From an uncultured Clostridia bacterium (lineage in GTDB: Bacteria > Bacillota > Clostridia > Christensenellales > UBA1242), in the NCBI GenBank assembly GCA_947591785.1, contig CANQDK010000001.1, positions 1 to 64,000 on the forward strand: a DNA stretch of 64,000 nucleotides, in the 5' to 3' direction. The notes under the pieces were generated by a model. That model did no database searches and had not been told where the DNA came from. It worked only from the letters and a program-made list of their open reading frames with translations. Positions within the stretch are counted from its first letter, which is position 1; every line of letters starts with the position of its first letter. The translations under genes were made by a program, and so were the position numbers. Positions 20,001 to 28,501 of this stretch are shown piece after piece.

Positions 20001-23000
20001 GATTTCAAAGGGCTGAAAATCAACCTTGATGTTTTGCCATTTGAACTTACAAAAGATGTGAAAGCAGAAGAATATTATGACATTCTTGCAAAACAGACGG
20101 GAAAACTGACACTTGAATACAACTATGAAGTCGAAACGATTGAAGAAGAACAGACGAAGAAAGTTCCAGAAAAATTGGAAATTGAGGCTGATGTTGAAAT
20201 TGACCTTTGTGATCAGATATATCTCAGAATCTCCACAACCGTGCTTGGTGAAGAAGTTGAGATTTTGATTAACAACAACATTGTTGGTGTCAGAGTTGGA
20301 GAGATCTCTCTTGAAACCGATTTAAACAATGCAAAAGAATTGTTTGATTATGTCAAGGAATTGTTTGCATTGACAATTGAAGGCACTGAAGTTCTTGGCG
20401 GACAAGGTTTGAAAGATGTTGACATTGATAAGTTGTTTGAAAAGCTGGAAACAATTGACTTTGCTCAAATGTTTGAAAAACTCAAAAACTTTGATTTTAC
20501 AGGAAATCTCTTTGATTTTGATGGAGATGGAATAAACAATCTGACAATTTCTGGAAAGGAAATTTCATTCAACTTTGTTGAAGATATCAGCAAAATGGCG
20601 GAAGCAGAAGAGCAAGCACCTTTGAAAGAAGAAGTTGCTGGCAAGACCGCATTAGACAAAGAAAAAGAAACAAAGAATTTCTCTGTCAACCTTGCTTTGA
20701 GCACACAAGTTGAGAAAGAATTTGAGAAGGTTGAGCATCTTGCAAATGTAAAAGATTTGAAGGGTGACCTGCCAAAGATTAAGAACTTGATTGACTATTT
20801 CTACCGAAAGGCATTTGAATTTAAGTTTGGCATCAACTATAATGGGCTTGATGTTTCAGGCACATTGAAATATCTCAAAGGCAGCGAAACATCAAAAGAC
20901 GAACTTGAAATTGTGCTGAACAACCTTTTTGAGAATGGCAGTGTCAACAAGGTGGAAGGTGGCAAAGATTTGGTTGTCAGACTGCACAACGATGTTATGT
21001 ATGTTGGCTATGGCAATATGAAAGTGCAAGTCCCTGTTGAGAAGAAAGAGGGTGCAAACACATTTGAAAATCTGAAAGCAACCCTTGAAAAACTTTTGAA
21101 TGATGGCTATGGTGTTCGTTTGCAACTGGGTGTGTTTGAGAAGTTTTTGAAGATGCTTGACACCTTCAGTTTGAAGGACTATTTCAACAAGACCAAAATT
21201 GACATCAATCGAAGTGAATATGCAATTGAAGGCAGCAAAGATGGGGCAAAAGGTGACATATTCACGATTGGCATATATGAGCAATTTGAAGTTATGAAGC
21301 CAACAAAACTCTTTGATGTTGAGATAAAATTTGACCAAAATGGACAGCTCAAAACTGCAAACATTTTGGTTCCAGAGGTTGTGACGGTTGAAGGTGGCAC
21401 AAAAGAAGAGCCTGTAGTGAAAGCAACTGTTGAATTTATGCTTGTTGAAGAATCCACAATCCCTGCATTTGACCCAACCGAGTTTAGCACTGACAACTAT
21501 AAATCCAATATTTTGGATGGATTGTTTGACAGTTTGAGATATGATGATGGCGTTTATGCCTTCTCAAGTGACCTTGCAGTGCGTTATGGTATCAACGATT
21601 TCTATGGCGACCTAACAGGATTGCTTGTTCCATACGAAACTGTTGTTGACGAAAAACCTGTCACAAAACTTCGTCCAGCGTTGTCGCTATACACCTCTTC
21701 GCTTGGGCTTGACACATTCATCTATTTGATTGACGATATGCTCTACATCGACATTCAAGGTTTGCAAATCAAAGCACCTGCAAGCATTGAGAGCATAAAC
21801 GAAATTTTGAATTTCATCAAACAAGAACTTGGAATCGATGTCAACAGTATGTTGAATAAGGAAAAAGAAACAACCGACCATGCCACAGGGGAAACAACAG
21901 AAGAAACGGGCGAAGCATCAGCAGTGGAAATTGTTTCAACCGACACACAAACAGAGGCTGAATTGCAAGACACATTGTCACAAGATGGCTCTCTTGATGC
22001 CCTTGCCGAAACCTTTAAGGCTCTGATTCCTGCACTCGACAACATCTATGCACAGTGGATAAAATTGGAAGAGTCGATTGCAAGCGGCGATGGTGCGTCT
22101 GTTGAGTTGATGAAAGACAACAATGTTTGCTATGGCATTCAGGTTGAGTTTAAGGACCGCCGAGCAGCCAAAGGCGAGACGAAGGAAGATATTTTGGAAT
22201 ATAAGAAGGACTCATATTTCTCAGACATCATATTGCAACTCTATATTCAAGACTATATCGCCGAGAACGCAGACAGCGGAATGCTTATTCCAACAAAACT
22301 TGTTCTTGGTGCAAATATTCACGATCCGAACACAAAGGCTCATGATGTGGCATATTACAAAGACCATTTGCTGAAAGCAGAGAATGGCACATCAGACACG
22401 ATTATGGAGTTTGACATAACCAAAGGCTTGAACTTTGCTGTTTATCTGACCAACATTCAAGTGGGCGTTGACACGCAGCACACGGAAAGATTTGTTGGTG
22501 GAACGGATGAATTGAAACAACAAGAGGTTGCACAGACCTATCAAATTGCCACAAAGGATGGTGGCAAAACCGCTCTGCAAGATTTCAATGACTATCACGA
22601 TGTTTTGCAATTTGCAGCCACGGCATATTCTTGGGCAACGGGCTTCCACTATGACCTCAATCTTGACGGAAGGATTGAAGGCGAGAAGGTGAATGAGGAT
22701 GAAACCATAACATCCACACAAACAGCAATAAAAGGTGGCATCAAAGTTTCGGTTGAGCAAGAAGAAATTTTGACAGAAGAAGATGAAACGGGGAAAATAA
22801 CTGAAAAGACAAAAGGTTTCTCGCTTGACGGCAAGAGGTTGAATGTTCAGGGCTCAGACCTTGACATAACTCAAAGCGAAAAGTCTCAAAATGCCCAAGA
22901 TTGGACACAAACAATGAGACATCTCATCAACTTGTTCTATTCCACAGATCAAGATGGGTTGTATATCACCTATTCTCACGATGGTCCAAAAAATCAAAAT

Positions 23001-24728
23001 ATTGCTGCTGGAAACAAAATCCGTGCAAGGATAAACAATGTTCATATGAGCGATTTGATTTCGTTCATAGTTGGCTTTATCGGTCTTGACCTTGACCCAT
23101 CGTTATTGAAGGGCTGGGAACTTCAAAAAAGCACAACCGATTTCAGATTTGTTCAATCGCTTATGGGTAAAACGGAAGTCAACGCAGATGGCACAATTTC
23201 CAAGGTTGACTCAATTTTGAGTGAGATAACGGCCTACACCAAACTTCTCAAGAGTATTGTTTTTGAAAAGACAGAAGAAACCGAAGATGGACACAACTTG
23301 AAACTGACAATCACAGTGGACATGGGCTATCTTGACGAGATGCAGGAAACTTCGGGCGAGGCGGAAGAGCAAGAGCCAAAACCACACACTGAAAAAATTG
23401 GAAAAATCAGCCTGAATGTCAATATGACGAAAGACGGATTTGAGAATGTTGGAACAGAAGAGGCTCCAATTGAAAAGCAGAAATACAAGGCTCAACTCAA
23501 TCAAATTCTTGTTGAAAATCTTGAAATTTCTGGAATGACAATAAACTTCACAGTCAATGTCAATGAGTATATTTTGAATGGAGCAGAAGGTGTTGAAGGT
23601 GGTGCTCACTATGAAACAGGCACAAGAAAAGTCCTTGATGCAGATGGCAAACCTGTGCAAAACGAAGATGGAAGTGAAAAGACGGAAGAGTATGAATATA
23701 TTGTCGGCACTGACAAAAACTTCACTTACGACATCAATCAGCAACATATGGTTCTTGGCAGCCTGCCACAATTCCTCAACATCGCAATCGACACTGTCAA
23801 CGCAAAAGAATTTTTCTATCAGGGTGAGATAAATGCGAAGGTTATTCTTTTCTCAGATATTAAGATTGATGTCAGCCTTTATGCAAAAATTCAAGAACCT
23901 CAAACGCCAGAAGAAAAAACGAAATATTATGTTTTGGCTGAAATCACGCCACACGGGTCAAGCACTGAGTTTAAAGGCAATGCAAACCATTTGAAATCTA
24001 TAGTTGAAGTGCGAGAAAAAGATAGTGGTGACGGAATGCAAATCAGTGTAAATAACTATTATACTGAGAATGAATACTATTACGAGTTTCCACTTGTTCA
24101 CACAAGAGATAAATATGTCTATGGTTCTGTGACTTATGGACTTGACGAACTTTCGGATATCAATAAATTGAAAGATTTGATATACGCAATATTGATGCCA
24201 AGCGATTTCCTTAAAAATACAATTGAGGAAGTTCTATCAAAAATAACTTTCCCAACACCAACCATTGAAAAAGTCATCACCGACTTCACATCAGTTGAAC
24301 AGGACGGAAAGAATGTTTACACAATGCAGATTGACGGAAATCATCTTATTGGGCAAAATGATCCAAAAACATTTGGATTGCAGTTGATTGCTGGTGACAA
24401 GATGAAATGCGAGGTTACAAATCAAGAACTTGTTGATAAATATAACACAGGTTTGGATGAAAAGAAGAAAGTCAAATCCTACATCCGTGAGCACGAATTT
24501 ATTGAAGAGGTGAAGATTGATGAGGCAAATCCTTTTGACATTGTTGGGATAATTCAATTGTCAATGAAATTGGCTTCAATATCAGGAGACTTCACTTTCA
24601 CTCCAATCACAGTGAATGATGTGACACTTGGGGCTGACCCAAACAACAAGGATGTTGGAAGAACTGTTCACAGCAATCACCAGTATAGACTTGACTATTT
24701 GAACAGCATCGGAACAATTATTGGTTGA
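17076..24728 (+). CDS. Giant (2550 aa) membrane-anchored beta-rich repeat protein of unknown function
   Basis: Single uninterrupted ORF, N-term TM 'ATYVIMTLLVFFGYVLIFGG', recurring strand blocks such as 'GILFVDYGENKIKFVG', 'DVMYVGYGNMKVQV', 'DMLYIDIQGLQIKAP'. Confidence 0.85.
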   Translation: MMIERDIERAKTLFPKMFRTFATYVIMTLLVFFGYVLIFGGPKINIIRIGEDDAGAEEENYFGDFVRNLTSLENIKGNDVNIVLKTADEKIDLSVQGDFCYDKATGLALDLDLAYNGQMFDVQATYLSPNLFLTVDGTTYLFDTSKVNVELPETEMEFDFSKVLNFVTQTLGIDVDKYIDSLGDLIGVDLRNFDPNEIMSVLQITTTANEETGDYNFRIQLGEHIDATIYCDNDFNITKVTMEKIHLENNFIQLDVPFISMNKEENTVTYERTNDEVDLTGLGIFVGYAQNTFQNNFVNIKLNVDGVEGAPYGADVNVDLENNIFKFSTEYQGMDVEAIYANENIYLNVFAKEGVDSGADGLKVKIHAKDFDTWKAKIEKLLLTQTGKDFKGFFEQWKQEFSSKHPELNLDEMTTQEILMKILAGFFENAESFDTYLPQSTRLEENRYLLGWNCGATLTFEAEKDEQEKENLKKIDFVYGDVKASAEFEIVGTGLSVEDAEFYELSNLLPVLDVVDGILAAKQLGGDISLTVEGQKISGNFVLNFENNIVARVELESDIFVQEIDGETQKQKVVIVLSGRDVAVTIGDIAIKGSLDAIEEYEARIITLLGIQKDVTESLPKNEEEKDTAHKISEVIKKVCDILQKFSLGEERDASNNLTALAVVKYLSTPQIFGKVSICDDGRICVSLGDASQGNGDLEIPEEKKYDLVLKFTSNSDEIQSSIDGEDLLEVLEKAQNMKEYFLAGQYAFRLDAQFDGFTVSAKVEIERPVTLVQNAEENLESATSGIKEVEEGKADGLTVVVGDIYIGKTDAAGLSGEGIEPNVNLTIRFQDGILFVDYGENKIKFVGTSADGILNKILEILEANFAEQLDAEQTVADADKGQDSEKPALSDQQKEQLKNKFVEVLTTLFGEDLTTKTLSELLNMLDVSLSGTTDDIIFDVDFKNVVEGVEKGISAKAQVVFEDQNIKNIQLALDDFKGLKINLDVLPFELTKDVKAEEYYDILAKQTGKLTLEYNYEVETIEEEQTKKVPEKLEIEADVEIDLCDQIYLRISTTVLGEEVEILINNNIVGVRVGEISLETDLNNAKELFDYVKELFALTIEGTEVLGGQGLKDVDIDKLFEKLETIDFAQMFEKLKNFDFTGNLFDFDGDGINNLTISGKEISFNFVEDISKMAEAEEQAPLKEEVAGKTALDKEKETKNFSVNLALSTQVEKEFEKVEHLANVKDLKGDLPKIKNLIDYFYRKAFEFKFGINYNGLDVSGTLKYLKGSETSKDELEIVLNNLFENGSVNKVEGGKDLVVRLHNDVMYVGYGNMKVQVPVEKKEGANTFENLKATLEKLLNDGYGVRLQLGVFEKFLKMLDTFSLKDYFNKTKIDINRSEYAIEGSKDGAKGDIFTIGIYEQFEVMKPTKLFDVEIKFDQNGQLKTANILVPEVVTVEGGTKEEPVVKATVEFMLVEESTIPAFDPTEFSTDNYKSNILDGLFDSLRYDDGVYAFSSDLAVRYGINDFYGDLTGLLVPYETVVDEKPVTKLRPALSLYTSSLGLDTFIYLIDDMLYIDIQGLQIKAPASIESINEILNFIKQELGIDVNSMLNKEKETTDHATGETTEETGEASAVEIVSTDTQTEAELQDTLSQDGSLDALAETFKALIPALDNIYAQWIKLEESIASGDGASVELMKDNNVCYGIQVEFKDRRAAKGETKEDILEYKKDSYFSDIILQLYIQDYIAENADSGMLIPTKLVLGANIHDPNTKAHDVAYYKDHLLKAENGTSDTIMEFDITKGLNFAVYLTNIQVGVDTQHTERFVGGTDELKQQEVAQTYQIATKDGGKTALQDFNDYHDVLQFAATAYSWATGFHYDLNLDGRIEGEKVNEDETITSTQTAIKGGIKVSVEQEEILTEEDETGKITEKTKGFSLDGKRLNVQGSDLDITQSEKSQNAQDWTQTMRHLINLFYSTDQDGLYITYSHDGPKNQNIAAGNKIRARINNVHMSDLISFIVGFIGLDLDPSLLKGWELQKSTTDFRFVQSLMGKTEVNADGTISKVDSILSEITAYTKLLKSIVFEKTEETEDGHNLKLTITVDMGYLDEMQETSGEAEEQEPKPHTEKIGKISLNVNMTKDGFENVGTEEAPIEKQKYKAQLNQILVENLEISGMTINFTVNVNEYILNGAEGVEGGAHYETGTRKVLDADGKPVQNEDGSEKTEEYEYIVGTDKNFTYDINQQHMVLGSLPQFLNIAIDTVNAKEFFYQGEINAKVILFSDIKIDVSLYAKIQEPQTPEEKTKYYVLAEITPHGSSTEFKGNANHLKSIVEVREKDSGDGMQISVNNYYTENEYYYEFPLVHTRDKYVYGSVTYGLDELSDINKLKDLIYAILMPSDFLKNTIEEVLSKITFPTPTIEKVITDFTSVEQDGKNVYTMQIDGNHLIGQNDPKTFGLQLIAGDKMKCEVTNQELVDKYNTGLDEKKKVKSYIREHEFIEEVKIDEANPFDIVGIIQLSMKLASISGDFTFTPITVNDVTLGADPNNKDVGRTVHSNHQYRLDYLNSIGTIIG

Positions 24729-24770
24729 TGCAAAAAAAAGAAGGAAAACAATCCTTCTTTTTTTTGCATC
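24727..24770. terminator. Perfect 19-bp hairpin bidirectional terminator
   Basis: GATGCAAAAAAAAGAAGGA-AAACAA-TCCTTCTTTTTTTTGCATC between convergent genes. Confidence 0.9.
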
Positions 24771-24853
24771 AAAAATTCATGGTTTTGGTTACAAAATTTT
24801 ATTATTTTTATTTCTTTTTACAGAAATCTTTTGTAAAAAAAGAAATGGCGTTT

Positions 24854-26548
24854 TTACGCCAATTCCTTTTTGATTCTTTCAATCGCTTCATCATCAAGGC
24901 GTGCAAACAATGGCTTTGCCACACCAATTTTGTGTGTTTTTTCAATGTTAATCTTGCAGGCCTCTTTCCACATATCAGGGGCATTTGGAGTTGATTTCAA
25001 AAGCAGTTGCTCAGTCCAAATCTCTGTTGTGCGGTTTGGCATTATTGGACTTGCAACAATCGCAAGGCTTTTTGCCATATTCAAACAAAGGTAAAGCACT
25101 TTTTTTGCACTCTGCAAATCTCCGTTTTTAATCAGTGTCCAAGGTGCTGTCTTTTCAAGATAGGTGTTTCCAATGGAAGCATATCGCAAAATCTCTTTGT
25201 ATGCCGCTTTAAACTCTGTTTTAGAGAACAGGTCAGCAATCGTTTCAGGGCAGGTTGTGATGGCATCAACCATTTCTTTGTCGTTTTCATCAAGGCTGTT
25301 TTTGATGTCGTCAAAATCAATTCCAAGTTGCCCTTCAAAGTTTTTGTTTATCATATTCAAAGTTCTGTTAAAGAAGTTGCCATATTTTCCCACAAGTTCG
25401 GCATTTGTGTTGGATTTAAAACCTTCATAGGTGAAATCGCTGTCTTTGTTCTCTGGGAAAATTGAAACTAAATACGCCCTCAAAGCGTCAATGTCAACAT
25501 CACAATGCAGCAAATTTTTGCAGGTGTCCACTCCGATATGCTTTGATTTCGAAAACTTTTGCCCTTCAAAATTCAAAAAGTTGAAACCAACCACATTTGT
25601 CGCAAGGTTATATTTCTTGCAAGCAAGTTCCATACTTGGAAAGAAAACTGCGTGGAAATCAATGTTGTCTTTGCCAATAAAGTTGTAAATCTCGCACTCA
25701 TCGTTCTGCCAGCGGTCACGCACCATCTCTTCGCCGCCAAGTTCTTTTGTGATGGAAATGTATCCAATCGGTGCATCAAACCAAACGTAAAACACCTTGT
25801 CTTCAAAATCTTTGAGTGGAACTTTGATTCCCCAAGGAATGTCACGTGTGATACATCGAGGTTTTAAGCCTTCCTTAAACCACTTGCTTGTCATACTGAA
25901 AACATGTGGACGCCAAATGTCTTTCTTGCTTTCAACCCATTTTTCAAGTTGTGGTTGCAATTTGTCAAGAGATATATAAAGATGTTTTGTTGTTTTTCTG
26001 ACAGCGTCTTTTCCACAAAATGAGCATTTTGGAGAAAGAAGTTGGTCAAGTTCGTATGTTTTGCCACATTTGTCACACTGGTCGCCATACGCTTTGTCAT
26101 AGCCACAATATGGACAAGTGCCGTAAACAAATCTGTCAGCAAGTGCAATTCTGTCGTGCTCGCAAAACAGAGTGTCAGTTTCGCGAATTTCGGTGTAGCC
26201 ATTTTTGTGAATTTCATTGAAGAAGTCAATCGTTGTGTCGTGATGAATTTTTGTGTTTGTTCCGCTGAAAATGTCAAAGTTGATGCAAAGGCGATTGGCA
26301 ATCTCTTTCATTTTTGCGTTCATCATAGAGATGTATTCGTTTGGGTCAAGCCCCAGTTCTTTTGCAGCGATATAACTTGTTGTTCCATGGTCATCCGTTC
26401 CGCTCACATAAATGCAATCGTCACCATAGGTTTTGTGAAATCGGGTGAAAACATCTCCAGGAAGCCAACATCCAACAACGTGTCCAAAATGTGGAAGTCC
26501 ATTGACATAAAGCAGAGCGGAGGTGACTAAAATTTTTTTCTTTTTCAT
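24854..26548 (-). CDS. metG: Methionyl-tRNA synthetase
   Basis: 'ALLYVNGLPHFGHVVG', zinc knuckle 'CPYCGYDKAYGDQCDKCG', 'KFSKSKHIGVD' (KMSKS-type). Confidence 0.93.
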   Translation of the reverse strand: MKKKKILVTSALLYVNGLPHFGHVVGCWLPGDVFTRFHKTYGDDCIYVSGTDDHGTTSYIAAKELGLDPNEYISMMNAKMKEIANRLCINFDIFSGTNTKIHHDTTIDFFNEIHKNGYTEIRETDTLFCEHDRIALADRFVYGTCPYCGYDKAYGDQCDKCGKTYELDQLLSPKCSFCGKDAVRKTTKHLYISLDKLQPQLEKWVESKKDIWRPHVFSMTSKWFKEGLKPRCITRDIPWGIKVPLKDFEDKVFYVWFDAPIGYISITKELGGEEMVRDRWQNDECEIYNFIGKDNIDFHAVFFPSMELACKKYNLATNVVGFNFLNFEGQKFSKSKHIGVDTCKNLLHCDVDIDALRAYLVSIFPENKDSDFTYEGFKSNTNAELVGKYGNFFNRTLNMINKNFEGQLGIDFDDIKNSLDENDKEMVDAITTCPETIADLFSKTEFKAAYKEILRYASIGNTYLEKTAPWTLIKNGDLQSAKKVLYLCLNMAKSLAIVASPIMPNRTTEIWTEQLLLKSTPNAPDMWKEACKINIEKTHKIGVAKPLFARLDDEAIERIKKELA

Positions 26549-26669
26549 AATATATGTTTTCCTTTTATTTTTCAAAAAATTTTCTAAAAATTAAGATTTT
26601 TATCAAAAAAATGCGTTTTTTGATTTTTTTGCATTTTTTTGTTGTTTTTTTTCGTTTTCCGTGCATTTT

Positions 26670-27983
26670 TCAGCACATTCGAGTGGACTTAATTTTTTCA
26701 ACAATTTTTGAAATAGGCAATGATTCTTGTTGTCCAGTTTGCATATTTTTGAGAGTATAATTTTGACTTTTCACTTCGTCTTCGCCAACAATCAAAACAT
26801 ATTTTAAATTTCTGCGATTTGCTTCTCGCATTTTGGCTTTGAAAGTTTTGCTTTCATACAAGCATTCAGCTTTGACACCTTCGCGTCTCAAATTTTCAGC
26901 AAGCTTTAATCCGTCAGGCAATGTTTCATCAAAAGTCACAATTCCAACATCAATTTCGCTGAAATTTTCAAGTTTAAAATAATTCCTTTCAAGCAAGAAG
27001 TCAAACAGGCGGGTCACACCAACGCTCATTCCAACACCTGGCATTTTCTTTGTGGAAAAATAACTGCAAAGATTTTCAAATCTTCCGCCGCCACCAACTG
27101 CCAAACCAAACTCTTTCAAGAATCCTTCAAAAACAGTGCCGGTGTAATAGTTGTGTCCGCGTATGACAGAAAGCGAATATGTTACCTTGTTGCTACCCAA
27201 GATTTTGAGATATTTATCAACCTCTTGGAGTTCTTGTAAACCTTCATTAAAAGTTGGATTTTTGCAAAAATCTTGCAATTTTTGTGTAATTTCATCGATT
27301 TTTCCGCTTATTTTTGTCAATTTTATGATTTTTTTGCAATTTTCTTCATCAAGCCCAAGTTCTTTCAATTCTACTTCGGCATCGTTTTCAGAGATTTTGT
27401 CAAGTTTGTCTAAGACAATTAAAATGTCTGTCGAAATTTCTGCTTTTCCAATTTCTTCAATAAATCCTGAAATAATTTTTCGATTTGAAACCTTTATTTC
27501 AACATCTAGGTCAAGAGCATTAAAACACTTTTCAAAAAGGTTGACACATTCGGCATCTGCAAGAAGTGAAATCTCACCATCACCAATAATATCAGCATCA
27601 CATTGATATAATTCACGGAAACGCCCTTTTTGAGGCCTTTCTCCGCGATATACCTTGCCAATTGCATATCTCTTAAAAGGGAAGGTAAGTTCGTCCTTGT
27701 GCATAGAAACAAAACGGGCAAGTGGAACTGTGAGGTCATAACGCATACAAACATCGGCATCACCTTTTGTGAAGCGATATACTTGTTTGTCTGTGTCACC
27801 GCCACTTTTTGCAAGCAAAACATCTGAATACTCCAAAATTGGTGTGTCTAGGGGTAAAAAACAGTTGTTTTTGAAAACATCTTCAATTTTTGAAAGCATT
27901 GAAGAAAAGAATATTTGTTCTTTTGGCATAAGTTCCCAAAAGCCCTTAAGTTTTCTTGGTATAATAAGATTGTTCTGTTCCAT
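26670..27983 (-). CDS. hisS: Histidyl-tRNA synthetase
   Basis: Class II aaRS: 'RYDLTVPLARFV', 'FKRYAIGKVYRGERPQKGRFREL.QCDADIIG', 'VGGGGRFENL', 'GVGMSVGVTRL'. Confidence 0.93.
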   Translation of the reverse strand: MEQNNLIIPRKLKGFWELMPKEQIFFSSMLSKIEDVFKNNCFLPLDTPILEYSDVLLAKSGGDTDKQVYRFTKGDADVCMRYDLTVPLARFVSMHKDELTFPFKRYAIGKVYRGERPQKGRFRELYQCDADIIGDGEISLLADAECVNLFEKCFNALDLDVEIKVSNRKIISGFIEEIGKAEISTDILIVLDKLDKISENDAEVELKELGLDEENCKKIIKLTKISGKIDEITQKLQDFCKNPTFNEGLQELQEVDKYLKILGSNKVTYSLSVIRGHNYYTGTVFEGFLKEFGLAVGGGGRFENLCSYFSTKKMPGVGMSVGVTRLFDFLLERNYFKLENFSEIDVGIVTFDETLPDGLKLAENLRREGVKAECLYESKTFKAKMREANRRNLKYVLIVGEDEVKSQNYTLKNMQTGQQESLPISKIVEKIKSTRMC

Positions 27984-28130
27984 AAAAACTCCAATAAATT
28001 TTTTATTTTAAAAAAGAAAAATATAGTTTAATATTTAATAAATATAATAATGAAGTTTACAAAATATCAGATAAATTTTTCTTTTTAAACATGTAAAGGG
28101 TTAGGCCTTTATTTTGATATTATCCATCAT

Positions 28131-28158
28131 TTTATAACAAAATCCGCACTTTTGTCAA
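28131..28158 (-). promoter_or_regulatory. Putative hisS promoter
   Basis: Minus strand TTGACA (28158-28153) and TATAAA (28136-28131), 16-nt spacer. Confidence 0.5.
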
Positions 28159-28187
28159 GCATAAATATATAACAAGTTGTGCACTTT

Positions 28188-28428
28188 TATTTTCCACTTA
28201 TCCACAAATTTATAAATATACATTCAAATTTATGAATATTCAAACACTGAAATTTGTTCAAAATTGAGGGAAAACTACATAAGTTATCCACATTTCCACA
28301 TTTTTGTGGACAACTTTTATATAAAATCATTATATTTTTTTTAAAATTGTTTGATATTTGAATTAAAAACGAAAATTAGAATTTTTTTTAATTTTTGTAG
28401 TTAAATCTTAATCTGACAGTTTTCCACA
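28188..28428. promoter_or_regulatory. Cluster of DnaA-box-like sequences in AT-rich intergenic region
   Basis: TTATCCACA at 28198-28206 and 28284-28292; TTGTCCACA (minus) at 28305-28313; near-matches TTTTCCACT 28188-28196 and TTTTCCACA 28420-28428. Confidence 0.6.
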
Positions 28429-28501
28429 TTGTTGATTTTTTTATTTTATTTTATTATACATATTTTGCATATTAATTCAAAACAGATTTCGTCAAAATTT
28501 T

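Noticed and set aside
17326-23832. Many antisense and out-of-frame ORFs inside the giant gene (e.g. 18298-18780 -, 23211-23771 -)
   Set aside because: They lie fully within one long coding frame, lack SDs and domain signals, and arise from its codon bias.
27984-28125. Possible T-box or preQ1-like element in the hisS leader (TAAAGGCCTAACCCTTTA with A-rich tail)
   Set aside because: No T-box antiterminator sequence (AGGGTGGNACCGCG) and no pairing tail for a preQ1-I pseudoknot.
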